From Cellulomonas sp. SG140 (GTDB lineage Bacteria; Actinomycetota; Actinomycetes; Actinomycetales; Cellulomonadaceae), in contig NZ_JANZLA010000008.1 of assembly GCF_025770785.1 (NCBI RefSeq), positions 1 through 64,000 of the forward strand: a stretch of 64,000 bases of DNA, written 5' to 3'. A program made the position numbers and the translations under genes. The stretch's first letter is position 1. Every line of letters begins with the position of its first letter. Below are positions 52,590 through 61,937 of the stretch, piece after piece. The notes under the pieces were generated by a model, which made no database searches, had not been told where the DNA came from, and saw only the letters and a program-made list of their open reading frames with translations.

Positions 52590-53732
52590 ATGACGACCAC
52601 TGCCAGCAAGTTCCAGTCCCTCGAGCTCCGAGGAGTCGGTCGCAGCTTCGGTGGCGTGGACGCGCTGGTGGGCCTCGACCTGACGGTCCGGGCGGGCGAG
52701 TTCATCGCCCTGCTCGGGCCGTCGGGCTGCGGGAAGTCCACGGCGCTGAACTGCCTCGCGGGGCTGCTCCCGCTCACCCACGGCCAGATCCTGGTGGACG
52801 GCACGCGGGTGGACACCGTCGCCGCGGAGAACCGCGACTTCGGCATGGTGTTCCAGAACTACGCGCTGTTCCCGCACCTGACGGTGGAGAAGAACATCGC
52901 CTTCGGGCTGCAGATGCGCAAGGTGCCCAAGGCGGAGCTGAAGCGGCGCGTGGCCGAGGCGATCGCCCTGGTCAAGCTCGAGCAGCACGCCACCAAGCTG
53001 CCCGGTCAGCTGTCCGGCGGTCAGCAGCAGCGGGTGGCCATCGCCCGGGCGGTGGTGATGGAGCCCCGGCTGGTGCTCATGGACGAGCCGCTGTCCAACC
53101 TCGACGCCAAGCTGCGGCTGGAGATGCGCACCGAGATCCGCCGCCTGCACCAGTCGCTGGGGCTCACGACGATCTACGTGACGCACGACCAGGAGGAGGC
53201 CCTGTCGATGGCCGACCGCCTGGTGGTGCTCCGCGAAGGGCGGGTGCAGCAGATCGGCACGCCCGAGGAGCTGCACAACCACCCGGCGAACTGGCACGTG
53301 GCCGACTTCATGGGCTACCGGAACCTGGTGGACCTCGACGTCGCGTCGGTCGCGGGTCCGGCCGTGACGGTGGCCGGCAACGGGATCGTGCTGCACGGCA
53401 CCGCCGTGGGTGCGGTCGTGCCCGGCACAGCGGTGCGGGCGGCGATCCGGCCCGAGGACCTCGTGGTCGTCTCGCCGTCGCTGCCGGTGCGCGGCGGCAA
53501 CAGCGCCAGGGCGACGGTCTCGGTGGTGGAGTACCACGGCCGCGAGTTCGCCGTCGGCGTCACCACCCCCGGCGGGCAGCTGCTGCACGTGCGGTCCGAC
53601 CACGCCCCGGCCGTCGGCAGCACGGTGGAGCTGACGGCGGACCCGTCCCGCGTCCTCGTCTACCCGCTGGCGCTGGAGCCGGCGGCGGAGCTCTCAGCCG
53701 AGGAGAACGAGCTGCTCGAGGTCCGGCGGTGA
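52590..53732 (+). CDS. ABC transporter ATPase (PotA-like)
   Basis: This 380-residue ATPase has GPSGCGKST (Walker A), VFQNYALFPHLTVEKNIAFGL (Q-loop and PotA-type motif), LSGGQQQRVAIARAVV (signature), LVLMDEPLSNLD (Walker B) and THDQEEAL (switch His). A C-terminal TOBE domain follows (VRAAIRPEDLVVV). It energises the two permeases encoded next. The ATG follows the binding-protein stop by two bases and the stop overlaps the next GTG (GTGA). Confidence 0.96.
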   Translation: MTTTASKFQSLELRGVGRSFGGVDALVGLDLTVRAGEFIALLGPSGCGKSTALNCLAGLLPLTHGQILVDGTRVDTVAAENRDFGMVFQNYALFPHLTVEKNIAFGLQMRKVPKAELKRRVAEAIALVKLEQHATKLPGQLSGGQQQRVAIARAVVMEPRLVLMDEPLSNLDAKLRLEMRTEIRRLHQSLGLTTIYVTHDQEEALSMADRLVVLREGRVQQIGTPEELHNHPANWHVADFMGYRNLVDLDVASVAGPAVTVAGNGIVLHGTAVGAVVPGTAVRAAIRPEDLVVVSPSLPVRGGNSARATVSVVEYHGREFAVGVTTPGGQLLHVRSDHAPAVGSTVELTADPSRVLVYPLALEPAAELSAEENELLEVRR

Positions 53733-54667
53733 CGGCCTCGACGATCGGGCGGCCGCGCGGGCGGACCCGCTCGACGGCCAGCCTGCGGCACCGGCTCGCC
53801 GAGCGCGGTGTCGACGTGTCGCTGCTGATGCTGCTGCCGGCGCTGGTGATCGCCATCGGGCTGTTCGTCTACCCGTTCTCCTACGGCATCGGGCTGACGT
53901 TCCAGCCGACCCCGGCCACGCAGCAGCAGTGGGGCGGCGGGGTGCTCGCCAACTACCTGGCGTTCTTCTCCGACCCCTTCGTCTTCAACTCCGTCTGGCT
54001 GACCATGCGCCTGGCGCTGCCCGCCGCCCTGTTCAACGTGCTGGCCTCCGTGCCGATGGCGTTCAAGCTGCGCAAGCGGTTCCGCGGCAAGAAGCTGCTG
54101 ACCACCCTGCTGGTGCTGCCCATCACGCTCGGCACGGTGCTGACCGCCCAGGGGCTGCTGATCTTCGCCGGCCGGCAGGGGTGGCTGAACCGGTTCCTCA
54201 TCCAGATCGGCGTGATCCACGACCCGTTGCACCTGGTGAACAACTACGTCGGCGTGTTCCTGTCGCTGGTGATCTCGGGGTTCCCGTTCGCGTTCCTGCT
54301 CATCTCGTCGTACCTGTCCGGCATCGACCCGTCGATCGAGGCGGCGGCGAAGACGATGGGCGCAGGGTGGGGTCAGCGGTTCCGCCGGGTGGTGCTGCCC
54401 CTGCTGGCGCCGGGGCTCGCCACGACGTTCATCCTCACGTTCGTCCTCGCGTTCAGCGTGTTCCCGTCGGCCCGCCTGGTCGGTGACGCGAGCGGCGCCA
54501 CCCGCGTGATGGCGCTGATGGCGTACCGGGCGTTCGGCGAGCAGACGGACTACCCGATGGCCTCGACCATCGCGCTGATGATGGGCGTGGTCGAGCTGCT
54601 GGTGATCGCCCTGGTGCTGCTGTGGAGGTCGTTCCTCTACAAGGGCTCGACCGGAGGGAAGGGCTGA
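53729..54667 (+). CDS. ABC transporter permease (PotB-like)
   Basis: This 312-residue membrane protein with six segments has the ATPase-contact loop EAAAKTMGAGWGQRFRRVVLPLLAPGL. Segments and loop spacing match PotB-like permeases. It forms the channel with the next gene's product. GTG at 53729 overlaps the ATPase gene by four bases. Confidence 0.92.
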   Translation: MTASTIGRPRGRTRSTASLRHRLAERGVDVSLLMLLPALVIAIGLFVYPFSYGIGLTFQPTPATQQQWGGGVLANYLAFFSDPFVFNSVWLTMRLALPAALFNVLASVPMAFKLRKRFRGKKLLTTLLVLPITLGTVLTAQGLLIFAGRQGWLNRFLIQIGVIHDPLHLVNNYVGVFLSLVISGFPFAFLLISSYLSGIDPSIEAAAKTMGAGWGQRFRRVVLPLLAPGLATTFILTFVLAFSVFPSARLVGDASGATRVMALMAYRAFGEQTDYPMASTIALMMGVVELLVIALVLLWRSFLYKGSTGGKG

Positions 54668-55590
54668 TGGCCGCCCAGACCGTGGTGACACCCGGCCTCG
54701 ACCCGGTGCCGTCCAAGAAGGTCAAGCCGCGGGACGCCGCACGGGTGCCCGGCGAACGGTCGCTGGTCGCCTCCCCCACCACGTGGGTGGTGTGGGCCGC
54801 CACCGCGGCGTTCTTCGTCCTGCTGATCGGCATCCTGGTCAGCGTCGTCGTCGACTCGTTCGGCAAGTCGTGGTTCCGTGGCTGGCTGCCGGAGAGCTGG
54901 AGCACCAGCTGGTACGCCGGTGCGTGGGACCAGTACGGGATGACGCAGATCATCGGCGTGACCCTGGGCGTCGCCCTCGCCGTGATCGTCGTCTCGGTGG
55001 TGGTCGGCGTGCCGGCCGCCTACCTGCTGGCCCGACGCAGCTTCCCGCTCAAGCGGCTGGTCACCCTGCTGTTCCTGCTGCCCGTGCTGATGCCGCCGAT
55101 CACCTACGGCATCCCGCTGGCCACCGTCATGTACAACCTGGGGCTGGCCCGGACGATCACCGCGGTGATCCTGGTCAACCTGGTGCCGTCCGTGCCCTTC
55201 GTGATCATGACCATGACGCCGTTCATCGAGCAGATCAACCCGAGCATCGAGGCCGCGGCGCGCATGTCCGGCGCCCGCATGCGGCAGGTGTTCACCAAGA
55301 TCCTGTTCCCCCTGCTGGTGCCCGGCGTGCTGGCCTCGGCGATCCTGGTGCTGGTCCGGACGGTCGGCATGTTCGACCTGACGTTCCTGGTGTCCGGGCC
55401 GGGGTCGGACACGCTGGTCGTGGCGATCTACCGGGCCATGACGGCCGCGGGTGGCGGCGAGGCGCGGCAGCTGATCTCGGCGATGGCCGTCGTCTACACC
55501 GCGACGATGATGCTGATCCTGATCGTGGCGCTGCGGTTCGTCAGCCCGACGCAGCTGGTGGCCCGGGTGCGGGAGACCCGCGAGGACTAG
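54667..55590 (+). CDS. ABC transporter permease (PotC-like)
   Basis: This 307-residue membrane protein carries the loop EAAARMSGARMRQVFTKILFPLLVPGV, the counterpart of the PotC EAA motif. The N-terminal 40 residues are polar and Lys/Arg-rich. The ATG at 54667 overlaps the stop of the first permease by one base (TGATG). It ends the operon; the stop region carries GCGAGGACT twice. Confidence 0.92.
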   Translation: MAAQTVVTPGLDPVPSKKVKPRDAARVPGERSLVASPTTWVVWAATAAFFVLLIGILVSVVVDSFGKSWFRGWLPESWSTSWYAGAWDQYGMTQIIGVTLGVALAVIVVSVVVGVPAAYLLARRSFPLKRLVTLLFLLPVLMPPITYGIPLATVMYNLGLARTITAVILVNLVPSVPFVIMTMTPFIEQINPSIEAAARMSGARMRQVFTKILFPLLVPGVLASAILVLVRTVGMFDLTFLVSGPGSDTLVVAIYRAMTAAGGGEARQLISAMAVVYTATMMLILIVALRFVSPTQLVARVRETRED

Positions 55591-55619
55591 CGTGCGGGCG
55601 GTCCGCGAGGACTGAGGGG

Positions 55620-56483
55620 TCACGCAGGGTCGAGCGCGAGCATCGCGGCGGCGACCTGGTCGGCGACGGCATCGGGGAGGGCCGTCGCGACCTCGTCCAG
55701 CACGAGCAGCCGGGCGCCGGGGATGTCGCGCGCGAGCGCCTCGCCGTTGCCCACGGGGAAGAACCGGTCCCGGCGCCCGTGCACCACGAGCGCCGGGACC
55801 GCCAGCTCCGGGAGCCGCTCGCGCCAGCGCGGTCGGCAGTCGAGCCGGGCGAAGACCGTGCCGAGGTGGTTGGCGAGCTGGACGGCAGGCTCCGTGCTGG
55901 CCGCCCGGTCGAAGATGCGCCCGGCGGTCGCCCGCGCGGCGTCCGGGTCGTCGCCGAGGACGGCGGCGCGGGCCGCGGCGAACTCCGTGACGGCCGCGCG
56001 GTCCGACCAGTCGGGCACCGGGAGCGAGAGCCGTCGCGTGGTCGTCGCGGCGTCGTGGTCCGGCAGGTCGTCGTCGGGCGGGCCCGGCGCGACCGGCCGG
56101 GTCCCGACGAGCGTCAGGGCGCGGAAGGCGTCCGGGTGGGCGAGGGCGGCCACCTGCGCGACCATCCCGCCGATGCCGATGCCGGCGAGGTGCGCCGGCC
56201 GGTCGTCGAGCTCACGGGCGAGCGCGGCCGCGTCGGCGGCGAGGTCCCGCAGCGTGTACGCGGGCGCCTGCGGGTCGACGCTGGTCGACGCGCCGGCGTC
56301 GCGCAGGTCGTAGCGCACCACCCGGCGCCCGCCGCGAGCGAGGGCCTCGCAGACGGCGTCCGGCCACGAGAGCATCGTCGGGCCGCCGGTCAGCAGCACG
56401 AGCGGTGCTGCCGGGTCCCCCAGCTGCTCGACGCCGAGCGTGACGCCGTCCTGCACCCGTACCGAGCCGACCGTCGACGGCAT
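55620..56483 (-). CDS. Alpha/beta-hydrolase-fold protein lacking the catalytic Ser and His
   Basis: This 287-residue protein has the fold's landmarks: LVLLTGGPTMLSWP (oxyanion region), VVRYDLRDAGAS, the nucleophile elbow, and VHGRRDRFFPV with the acid Asp239. At the elbow the usual GxSxGG reads GIGIGG (101-106), so the nucleophile Ser is Gly103. In the last loop the usual GMGHDLP reads EVATALP (264-270), so the His is also gone. Two of three triad residues are lost while the frame is intact, which suggests a pseudo-enzyme (binding or regulatory role). AGGAGG precedes the ATG. Confidence 0.85.
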   Translation of the reverse strand: MPSTVGSVRVQDGVTLGVEQLGDPAAPLVLLTGGPTMLSWPDAVCEALARGGRRVVRYDLRDAGASTSVDPQAPAYTLRDLAADAAALARELDDRPAHLAGIGIGGMVAQVAALAHPDAFRALTLVGTRPVAPGPPDDDLPDHDAATTTRRLSLPVPDWSDRAAVTEFAAARAAVLGDDPDAARATAGRIFDRAASTEPAVQLANHLGTVFARLDCRPRWRERLPELAVPALVVHGRRDRFFPVGNGEALARDIPGARLLVLDEVATALPDAVADQVAAAMLALDPA

Positions 56484-56575
56484 CGTGCCTCCTGCGTCCG
56501 GTGGGACGGCGCCGTGTGCATCGCCCCACCGGACGTAGACCGGCCCGACCGAGCCCGCTCATCGCGGCGCGGCGG

Positions 56576-58522
56576 TCAGACCGGGCGGATCACCACGTCC
56601 CGGGCGGGCACGTGCACGATGCCGCTGGTCAGCGGCACGTCGACCGCCTCACCGGTGTGGTTGACCACGAACAGCAGGCCGCCTCGCACCACCGCTTCCA
56701 CACCGTCGACCGGCTCGGTCAGCAGCGCGGGCACGCCCGCCTCGTCGAGCCAGCGCTGCGCCAGCTCGTCCAGCAGCGCCACGGAGGGCTGGGTGCCGAC
56801 GTACCAGCCGACGCCGGCGCCGTGCTCGTTGCGCGTCACCGCGGGGTCACCGGCGGCGAACCCGTCGGCGTACGCGGCCACCACCCGGGCGGTGGACACC
56901 TCGACGGCGTCGTTCCACTCCCCCGCGGCGCCGGTCACGTCACCGACGAGCGCGACGGCGCCTCCGGCCGGCGCGATCTCGGTGACCCGCACGCCGAGCG
57001 TGTCGCGCAGCGCGCCGAGGTAGCCGCCCAGCCGGGCGTGCAGGTCCGGGTCCAGCACGGCGGACAGGTAGGTGACCACCAGGTGGCCGCCACCGCGGAC
57101 GTACGCGTCGAGCGCCGCGAGGTCGTCGTCCGCCGCGACGTGCAGCGCAGGCGCGACCACCAGGTCGTACGCCGCCAGCCGGGCCGCGTCGGCGTCGTGC
57201 GGCAGCAGGTCCACCGTCACGCCGCGCCGCAGGAAGGGCGCGTACCAGGACAGGAACGTGTCGACGTAGTCGATCGTGGCGGGCACCGCCGGCTGGGACA
57301 GCGCGTGCCAGGAGTCCCAGTCGAACACCATCGCCACGCGCGCCGGCACCCGCGTGCCGACCACGTCGTCGGACAGTGCGGCGAGCTCCGCGCCGAGCGC
57401 GACCGACTCGCGGAACAACCGCGAGTCCGGGCCGGCGTGCGGCACCAGCGCCGAGTGGAACTTCTCGGCACCGGCCTCCGCCTGCCGCCACTGGAAGTGC
57501 AGCACGCCGTCCGCACCGCGCGCGACGGCCTGCAGCGAGTGCACGCGGTGCAGACCCGGCGCCTTCGGCAGGTTCCGCCCGCGCCAGTTCACCGCCGACG
57601 GGGCGGACTCCATCAGCAGCCACGGCTGGCCGGCACGCAACGAGCGCACCAGGTCGCGCTGCGCGGCCAGCCGGATGTGGGCGCGCGGATCCGCCGGGTC
57701 CGGGTAGGCGTCGTCGGACACGACGTCGACGTGCGGCGCCCAGGCCCAGTAGTCGGTGTGCGGGAAGAACCCCATGAAGTTGGTGGTCACCGGCAGGTCG
57801 GGGGTGACCCGGCGCAGCACCTCGAGCTCGGCGCGGTGCAGGGCCAGCAGCGTGTCCGAGCCGAACCGGTCCCAGTCGAGCAGCTGGGTGGGGTTGCGGA
57901 ACGTCGGCGCGGCGCGCGGCGGCTCCACCTGGTCGAACGACGTGTACAGCTGCGACCAGAACGCGGTGCCCCACGCCCGGTTCAGCTCCTCGACGGTCCC
58001 GTACCGCGCCTGCAACCAGGTGCGGAACGCCGCCGCCGACTCCTCGTCGTACGAGTACGGCACGTGGCAGCCGTACTCGTTGTTCACGTGCCAGCCCTCG
58101 ACCGCGGGGTGCTCGCCGTACCGCTGCGCCAGCATCTCGACCAGCCGCAGCGCGTGCTCGCGGTACGTCGCCGACGCGGGGCTGTACTGCTGCCGCGAGC
58201 CGAACTCGAGCCGCACCCCGTTCTCGGTGACGGGCAGCGTGTCCGGGAAGTCCCGTGCCAGCCATACCGGCGGGGACGCGGTGGCGGTGGCCAGCAGCAC
58301 GCGCACCCCGCCGGCGTGCAGCCGGTCGAGCACGTCGTCCAGCCACGCGGTGTCGTACAGCCCCGGGTACGGCTCGAGGCGCGCCCACGCGAACACGGCG
58401 ACGGTGGCGGTGGTGACACCGGCCTGCTTCATCAGCGTGACGTCCTCGTCCCAGACGTCGGACGGCCACTGCTCCGGGTTGTAGTCGCCGCCGAACCGCA
58501 GGCGGCGGGGGGTGAGCTCCAT
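56576..58522 (-). CDS. Beta-galactosidase, glycoside hydrolase family 42
   Basis: This 648-residue GH42 enzyme cleaves terminal beta-galactosides. FGGDYNPEQWP opens the barrel, acid/base Glu149 lies in HVNNEYGCH, and nucleophile Glu305 lies in LLMESAPSAVNW. The trimerisation domain (AMVFDWDSWHALSQP) and a C-terminal beta domain follow. No signal peptide, so it acts on imported oligosaccharides. GAGGAG precedes the ATG. It is the last gene of the operon that starts near 63.8 kb. Confidence 0.97.
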   Translation of the reverse strand: MELTPRRLRFGGDYNPEQWPSDVWDEDVTLMKQAGVTTATVAVFAWARLEPYPGLYDTAWLDDVLDRLHAGGVRVLLATATASPPVWLARDFPDTLPVTENGVRLEFGSRQQYSPASATYREHALRLVEMLAQRYGEHPAVEGWHVNNEYGCHVPYSYDEESAAAFRTWLQARYGTVEELNRAWGTAFWSQLYTSFDQVEPPRAAPTFRNPTQLLDWDRFGSDTLLALHRAELEVLRRVTPDLPVTTNFMGFFPHTDYWAWAPHVDVVSDDAYPDPADPRAHIRLAAQRDLVRSLRAGQPWLLMESAPSAVNWRGRNLPKAPGLHRVHSLQAVARGADGVLHFQWRQAEAGAEKFHSALVPHAGPDSRLFRESVALGAELAALSDDVVGTRVPARVAMVFDWDSWHALSQPAVPATIDYVDTFLSWYAPFLRRGVTVDLLPHDADAARLAAYDLVVAPALHVAADDDLAALDAYVRGGGHLVVTYLSAVLDPDLHARLGGYLGALRDTLGVRVTEIAPAGGAVALVGDVTGAAGEWNDAVEVSTARVVAAYADGFAAGDPAVTRNEHGAGVGWYVGTQPSVALLDELAQRWLDEAGVPALLTEPVDGVEAVVRGGLLFVVNHTGEAVDVPLTSGIVHVPARDVVIRPV

Positions 58523-58585
58523 GCGTGTGTCTCCTCGTGCGTGGTTCAGGTCTGCGGGCCCTCGGGGGGCGGGGAAAGGGTGGGG

Positions 58586-60367
58586 TCAGGCCTCCGTGTG
58601 GCCCAGGTCGGGACGGGCGACGAACCGCGCGACGGGCGCCGCGATCCCCAGCTCCAGCACCACCAGGTCGTTGCGGCCGGCACGGGTGGCCGGCGCCGGG
58701 ACGTACAGGGTGTGCTGCGGTCCGCGGCTCCAGTACCTGCCGAGCGGCCAGCCGTTGACCCAGGCCAAGCCCTTGCCCCAGCCGGTGGTGTCGAGGAACA
58801 GGTCGTCGGCGGGCTCGTCGAGGGTGAACGCGGCGTGCGCCAGCACGGGGCCCGCGAGGTCGGCCACCGGCGCCTCGTCGTCATCCACCGCCTGCGCCGC
58901 CACCGCGGCCGCGAGCGCGTCGTGCTCCACCACCAGCGACTGCCACCCGCGCACCGGCACCCCGCCGACCGTCACGGGCCCCAGCACGCCCTTGACCTCG
59001 CCGAGCCGCGGCCCGTAGCCGACGCGTCCCTGGTCCTCGACCAGCAGCAGCAGCTCGCCACCACCGGCGGGAAGCACCAGCGTCCGGTCGTGGTGGTCGC
59101 GCGCCAGCACGCCGACGGGCCGGCCGTCCAGCCACACCTGAACGCGGTCGCGCACCTCGCCGACCGCGAGCACGCGCTCGGTGGCGGCCGTCGGCAGCCA
59201 CGCGCGCTGGAACGCCAGGCCCCGCCAGTGGCGCAGCTGGTCGAACGTCGGCGGCGCGTCCTGGTCGGCGTCGACCACCAGCCAGGGGGCGACGGCCTCG
59301 GCGGCGGTCCGCAGCGGGGCGACCGGGCGCAGGGGCACGCTGAGCTCGGGTGCCGGGACGGCCGGCGCGGGCACGTCGTCGGGCACCGGCGCGTACCGCG
59401 CGATCACCTCGCGGAACGCCCAGAACTTGGCGGTGGGGTTCCCCGCCTCGTCGAGCGGGGCGTCGTAGTCGTAGCTGGTGACGGTCGGCTGGTAGACGCC
59501 CTTGTCGTTGGCGCCTGACGTCAGCCCGAAGCTGGTGCCGCCGTGCACCATGTAGACGTTCACGGAGGCGCCGGCGGACAGGATCGCGTCCAGCTCGGCG
59601 GCGGAGGCGTCCGGCGGCGCGGTGTGGTGCCGGTCGCCCCAGTGGTCGAACCAGCCGCACCAGAACTCGCTGCACATCAGCGGACCGGTCGGCTGGTGCT
59701 GCCGCAGGGTGGCCAGGCGCTCGGCCGCGCGGCCGCCGAACGAGCCGGTGCGGTGCAGCGTCGGCAGCGAACCGCGCTCCAGCATCTGCGGCTCGGGCTG
59801 GTCGACGGTGATCAGCGGGACGGCGATCCCGGCGTCGCGGGTCACGTCCACCAGCGCCTGCAGGTAGTCCGCGTCGTCCCCGTAGGCGCCGTACTCGTTC
59901 TCCACCTGCACCAGCACCACCGGCCCGCCGCGGTCCACCTGCAGCGGTGCGACCAGGTCGTACACCCGGTGCAGGTACTCGGTCACGGCCTTGAGGTAGT
60001 GCGGCTCGGACCGGCGCAGGCCCACCTGCGGGTCCGACGTCAGCCATGCCGGCAGGCCGCCGTTGTCCCACTCGGCACAGGCGTACGGCCCGGGCCGGAC
60101 GATCGCGTGCATGCCCTCGTCGGCGACGAGCTGCAAGAACCGCACCAGGTCGAGGCGGCCGGAGGTGTCGAACACGTCCGGCTCGGGGCTGTGCTCGTTC
60201 CAGAAGACGTAGGTCTCGATGGTGTTCAGCCCCAGCTGACGGGCCTTGACGATGCGGTCCCGCCACTGCCCCGGGTGGATCCGGGGGTAGTGCAGCGCGC
60301 CGGACAGCAGCCGGACGGGGCTGCCGTCGAGCAGGAAGTCGGCGTCGCCGATGGTGAACGTGGGCAC
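58586..60367 (-). CDS. Beta-galactosidase, glycoside hydrolase family 35
   Basis: This 593-residue GH35 enzyme has FLLDGSPVRLLSGALHYPRI at the start of the barrel, acid/base Glu158 in VQVENEYGAYG, and nucleophile Glu234 in MCSEFWCGWFDHWG. C-terminal beta-sandwich domains carry WVNGWPLGRYW. It lacks a signal peptide. GTG at 60367 has GGAG before it. It forms, with GH42, a pair that could take different linkages (beta-1,3, -1,4 or -1,6) of the same imported galactosides. Confidence 0.96.
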   Translation of the reverse strand: MPTFTIGDADFLLDGSPVRLLSGALHYPRIHPGQWRDRIVKARQLGLNTIETYVFWNEHSPEPDVFDTSGRLDLVRFLQLVADEGMHAIVRPGPYACAEWDNGGLPAWLTSDPQVGLRRSEPHYLKAVTEYLHRVYDLVAPLQVDRGGPVVLVQVENEYGAYGDDADYLQALVDVTRDAGIAVPLITVDQPEPQMLERGSLPTLHRTGSFGGRAAERLATLRQHQPTGPLMCSEFWCGWFDHWGDRHHTAPPDASAAELDAILSAGASVNVYMVHGGTSFGLTSGANDKGVYQPTVTSYDYDAPLDEAGNPTAKFWAFREVIARYAPVPDDVPAPAVPAPELSVPLRPVAPLRTAAEAVAPWLVVDADQDAPPTFDQLRHWRGLAFQRAWLPTAATERVLAVGEVRDRVQVWLDGRPVGVLARDHHDRTLVLPAGGGELLLLVEDQGRVGYGPRLGEVKGVLGPVTVGGVPVRGWQSLVVEHDALAAAVAAQAVDDDEAPVADLAGPVLAHAAFTLDEPADDLFLDTTGWGKGLAWVNGWPLGRYWSRGPQHTLYVPAPATRAGRNDLVVLELGIAAPVARFVARPDLGHTEA

Positions 60368-60407
60368 GGGTGCTCCGTCGCTGGAGGGAAGTCGGTCGAG
60401 GACGGGC

Positions 60408-60441
60408 GCGGGGGTGGGCCGAGGAGCCGGCCCACCCCCGC
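60408..60441 (-). terminator. Intercistronic hairpin after the galactoside-binding protein gene
   Basis: A perfect 14-bp stem (60408-60421 and 60428-60441) with a 6-base loop lies 14 bases after the binding-protein stop and before GH35. It would lower downstream expression or protect the upstream mRNA end. Confidence 0.75.
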
Positions 60442-60454
60442 CGGTCGGATCAGG

Positions 60455-61822
60455 TCAGCCGGCCGTCACCGTGAAGCCCTGCTCCTTGCCGTAGGACACG
60501 TTCTGGTCCTGCCACGCCTTGAGGCCCTCGTTGATGTCCGACTTGTTGAGGAAGGCCTTGCCGACGGTGTCGCTGAAGATGCTGTTCGCGTACGACTGCC
60601 ACGGCAGGTACTGCCAGCCGGTGCCGACGTTCTTCGACGAGTCGACGATCACCTTGTTGACCTGCTGGCCACCGAAGTAGTCGTCCGTCTTGCCCTGGAA
60701 GTCGGCCGACTCGAGGTCGGCCGTGGTGGCCGGGAAGCCGCCGGACGCGAGGAACACCTTCACCGACGCCGGGTCGGAGTTCAGCCAGCGCAGGAACGCC
60801 GCGGCGAGCTCGGGGTTCTTCGACTGCTTGACGACCACCTCGGTGGAGCCGCCGTTCTCGGCGGTCGCCGTGTCGCTGCCGAACGTCGGCATCGGCGCCA
60901 CCCGCCACTGGCCCTTGCCGGCCGGGACGCTGGCCTCGAACACACCGGGCATCCAGCCGCCGGTGACCAGCGTGGCGATGGTGCCGTCACCGAGCGCCTT
61001 GAACCACTGGTCGCTCCAGCCGGGGATGTTGCCCAGCAGGCCACCCTCGTTGAGCTGGTTCCACATGTCGGCGAACTTCTTGCTGCCGGCGTCCTGCAGG
61101 TTGATGGAGACCTTGTCGCCGTCCGACTTGAACGGCCGGCCGCCGGCCTGCCAGATCAGCGACGTGGTCATGCCCGCGTCGCCGGTGTCGTTGACGTAGA
61201 ACTTGGTGGGGTCGGCCGCGTGCAGCTTCTTGGCGCCCGCGATGTAGTCGTCCCACGTCTTCGGCACGGTCAGGCCGTACTTGTCGAAGACCGTCTTGTT
61301 GTAGAAGAGCGCCATCGGCCCGGAGTCCTGCGGCAGGCCCCAGATGCCGTTCGCACCGGTCACCGCGCCCCACGTGGAGGCCGAGTACTTGCTCTTCAGG
61401 TCCCCGAAGCCGTACTTGGTCAGGTCCACCAGGTCCTTGGGCAGCACGAACTGCAGCAGCGACTGGTACTCGACCTGCACCACGTCCGGCGCACCGGAAC
61501 CCGCCTTGATCGCGTTCTGCAGCTTGGTGTTGGTGTCGCCGGCACCACCGGAGTCCACCAGGTTGACCTTGACGTTCGGGTACGCCTGCTCGAAGGCGGC
61601 GACCTGCGCCTTGGCGGACGGCGTCCAGGTCCAGTAGGTGATCTCTCCACCCTTGGACAGGGCGGCGTCCAGGGCGGCGGAACCGCCACCGGAGCCACCG
61701 GCGGACGTGCTGCCGCCGGACGAGCCACCGGAGGAGGAGCAGGCGGCCAGGGCGAGGCCGACCACGACACCAGCCGCGAGGACGGCTGCGCCGCGCAGGC
61801 GGCGACGGGGGTGCAGGGACAT
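60455..61822 (-). CDS. CUT1 ABC transporter sugar-binding lipoprotein
   Basis: This is a 455-residue lipoprotein. The signal ends LALAAC (Cys28), followed by a Ser/Gly linker. The body is an MalE/CUT1-type oligosaccharide-binding protein: ITYWTWTPSAKAQVAAFEQAYPNVKVNLV, GLPQDSGPMALFYNKTVFDKYGL, VPKTWDDYIAGAKKL and GGWMPGVFEA. It should bind a galactose-containing oligosaccharide. AAGGAAG precedes the ATG at 61822. It lies between the permeases and the two beta-galactosidases. Confidence 0.94.
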   Translation of the reverse strand: MSLHPRRRLRGAAVLAAGVVVGLALAACSSSGGSSGGSTSAGGSGGGSAALDAALSKGGEITYWTWTPSAKAQVAAFEQAYPNVKVNLVDSGGAGDTNTKLQNAIKAGSGAPDVVQVEYQSLLQFVLPKDLVDLTKYGFGDLKSKYSASTWGAVTGANGIWGLPQDSGPMALFYNKTVFDKYGLTVPKTWDDYIAGAKKLHAADPTKFYVNDTGDAGMTTSLIWQAGGRPFKSDGDKVSINLQDAGSKKFADMWNQLNEGGLLGNIPGWSDQWFKALGDGTIATLVTGGWMPGVFEASVPAGKGQWRVAPMPTFGSDTATAENGGSTEVVVKQSKNPELAAAFLRWLNSDPASVKVFLASGGFPATTADLESADFQGKTDDYFGGQQVNKVIVDSSKNVGTGWQYLPWQSYANSIFSDTVGKAFLNKSDINEGLKAWQDQNVSYGKEQGFTVTAG

Positions 61823-61937
61823 GACACTTCCTTTCACATCGTCGTGCGAGGGGGGTGCGGGACGTGCGGGGAGGGATCGAGAGGGTGACGCGGTCGCGCC
61901 GCGGCCCGGGGGTCGGGCTCGGTGCGGCCGCGACGGG

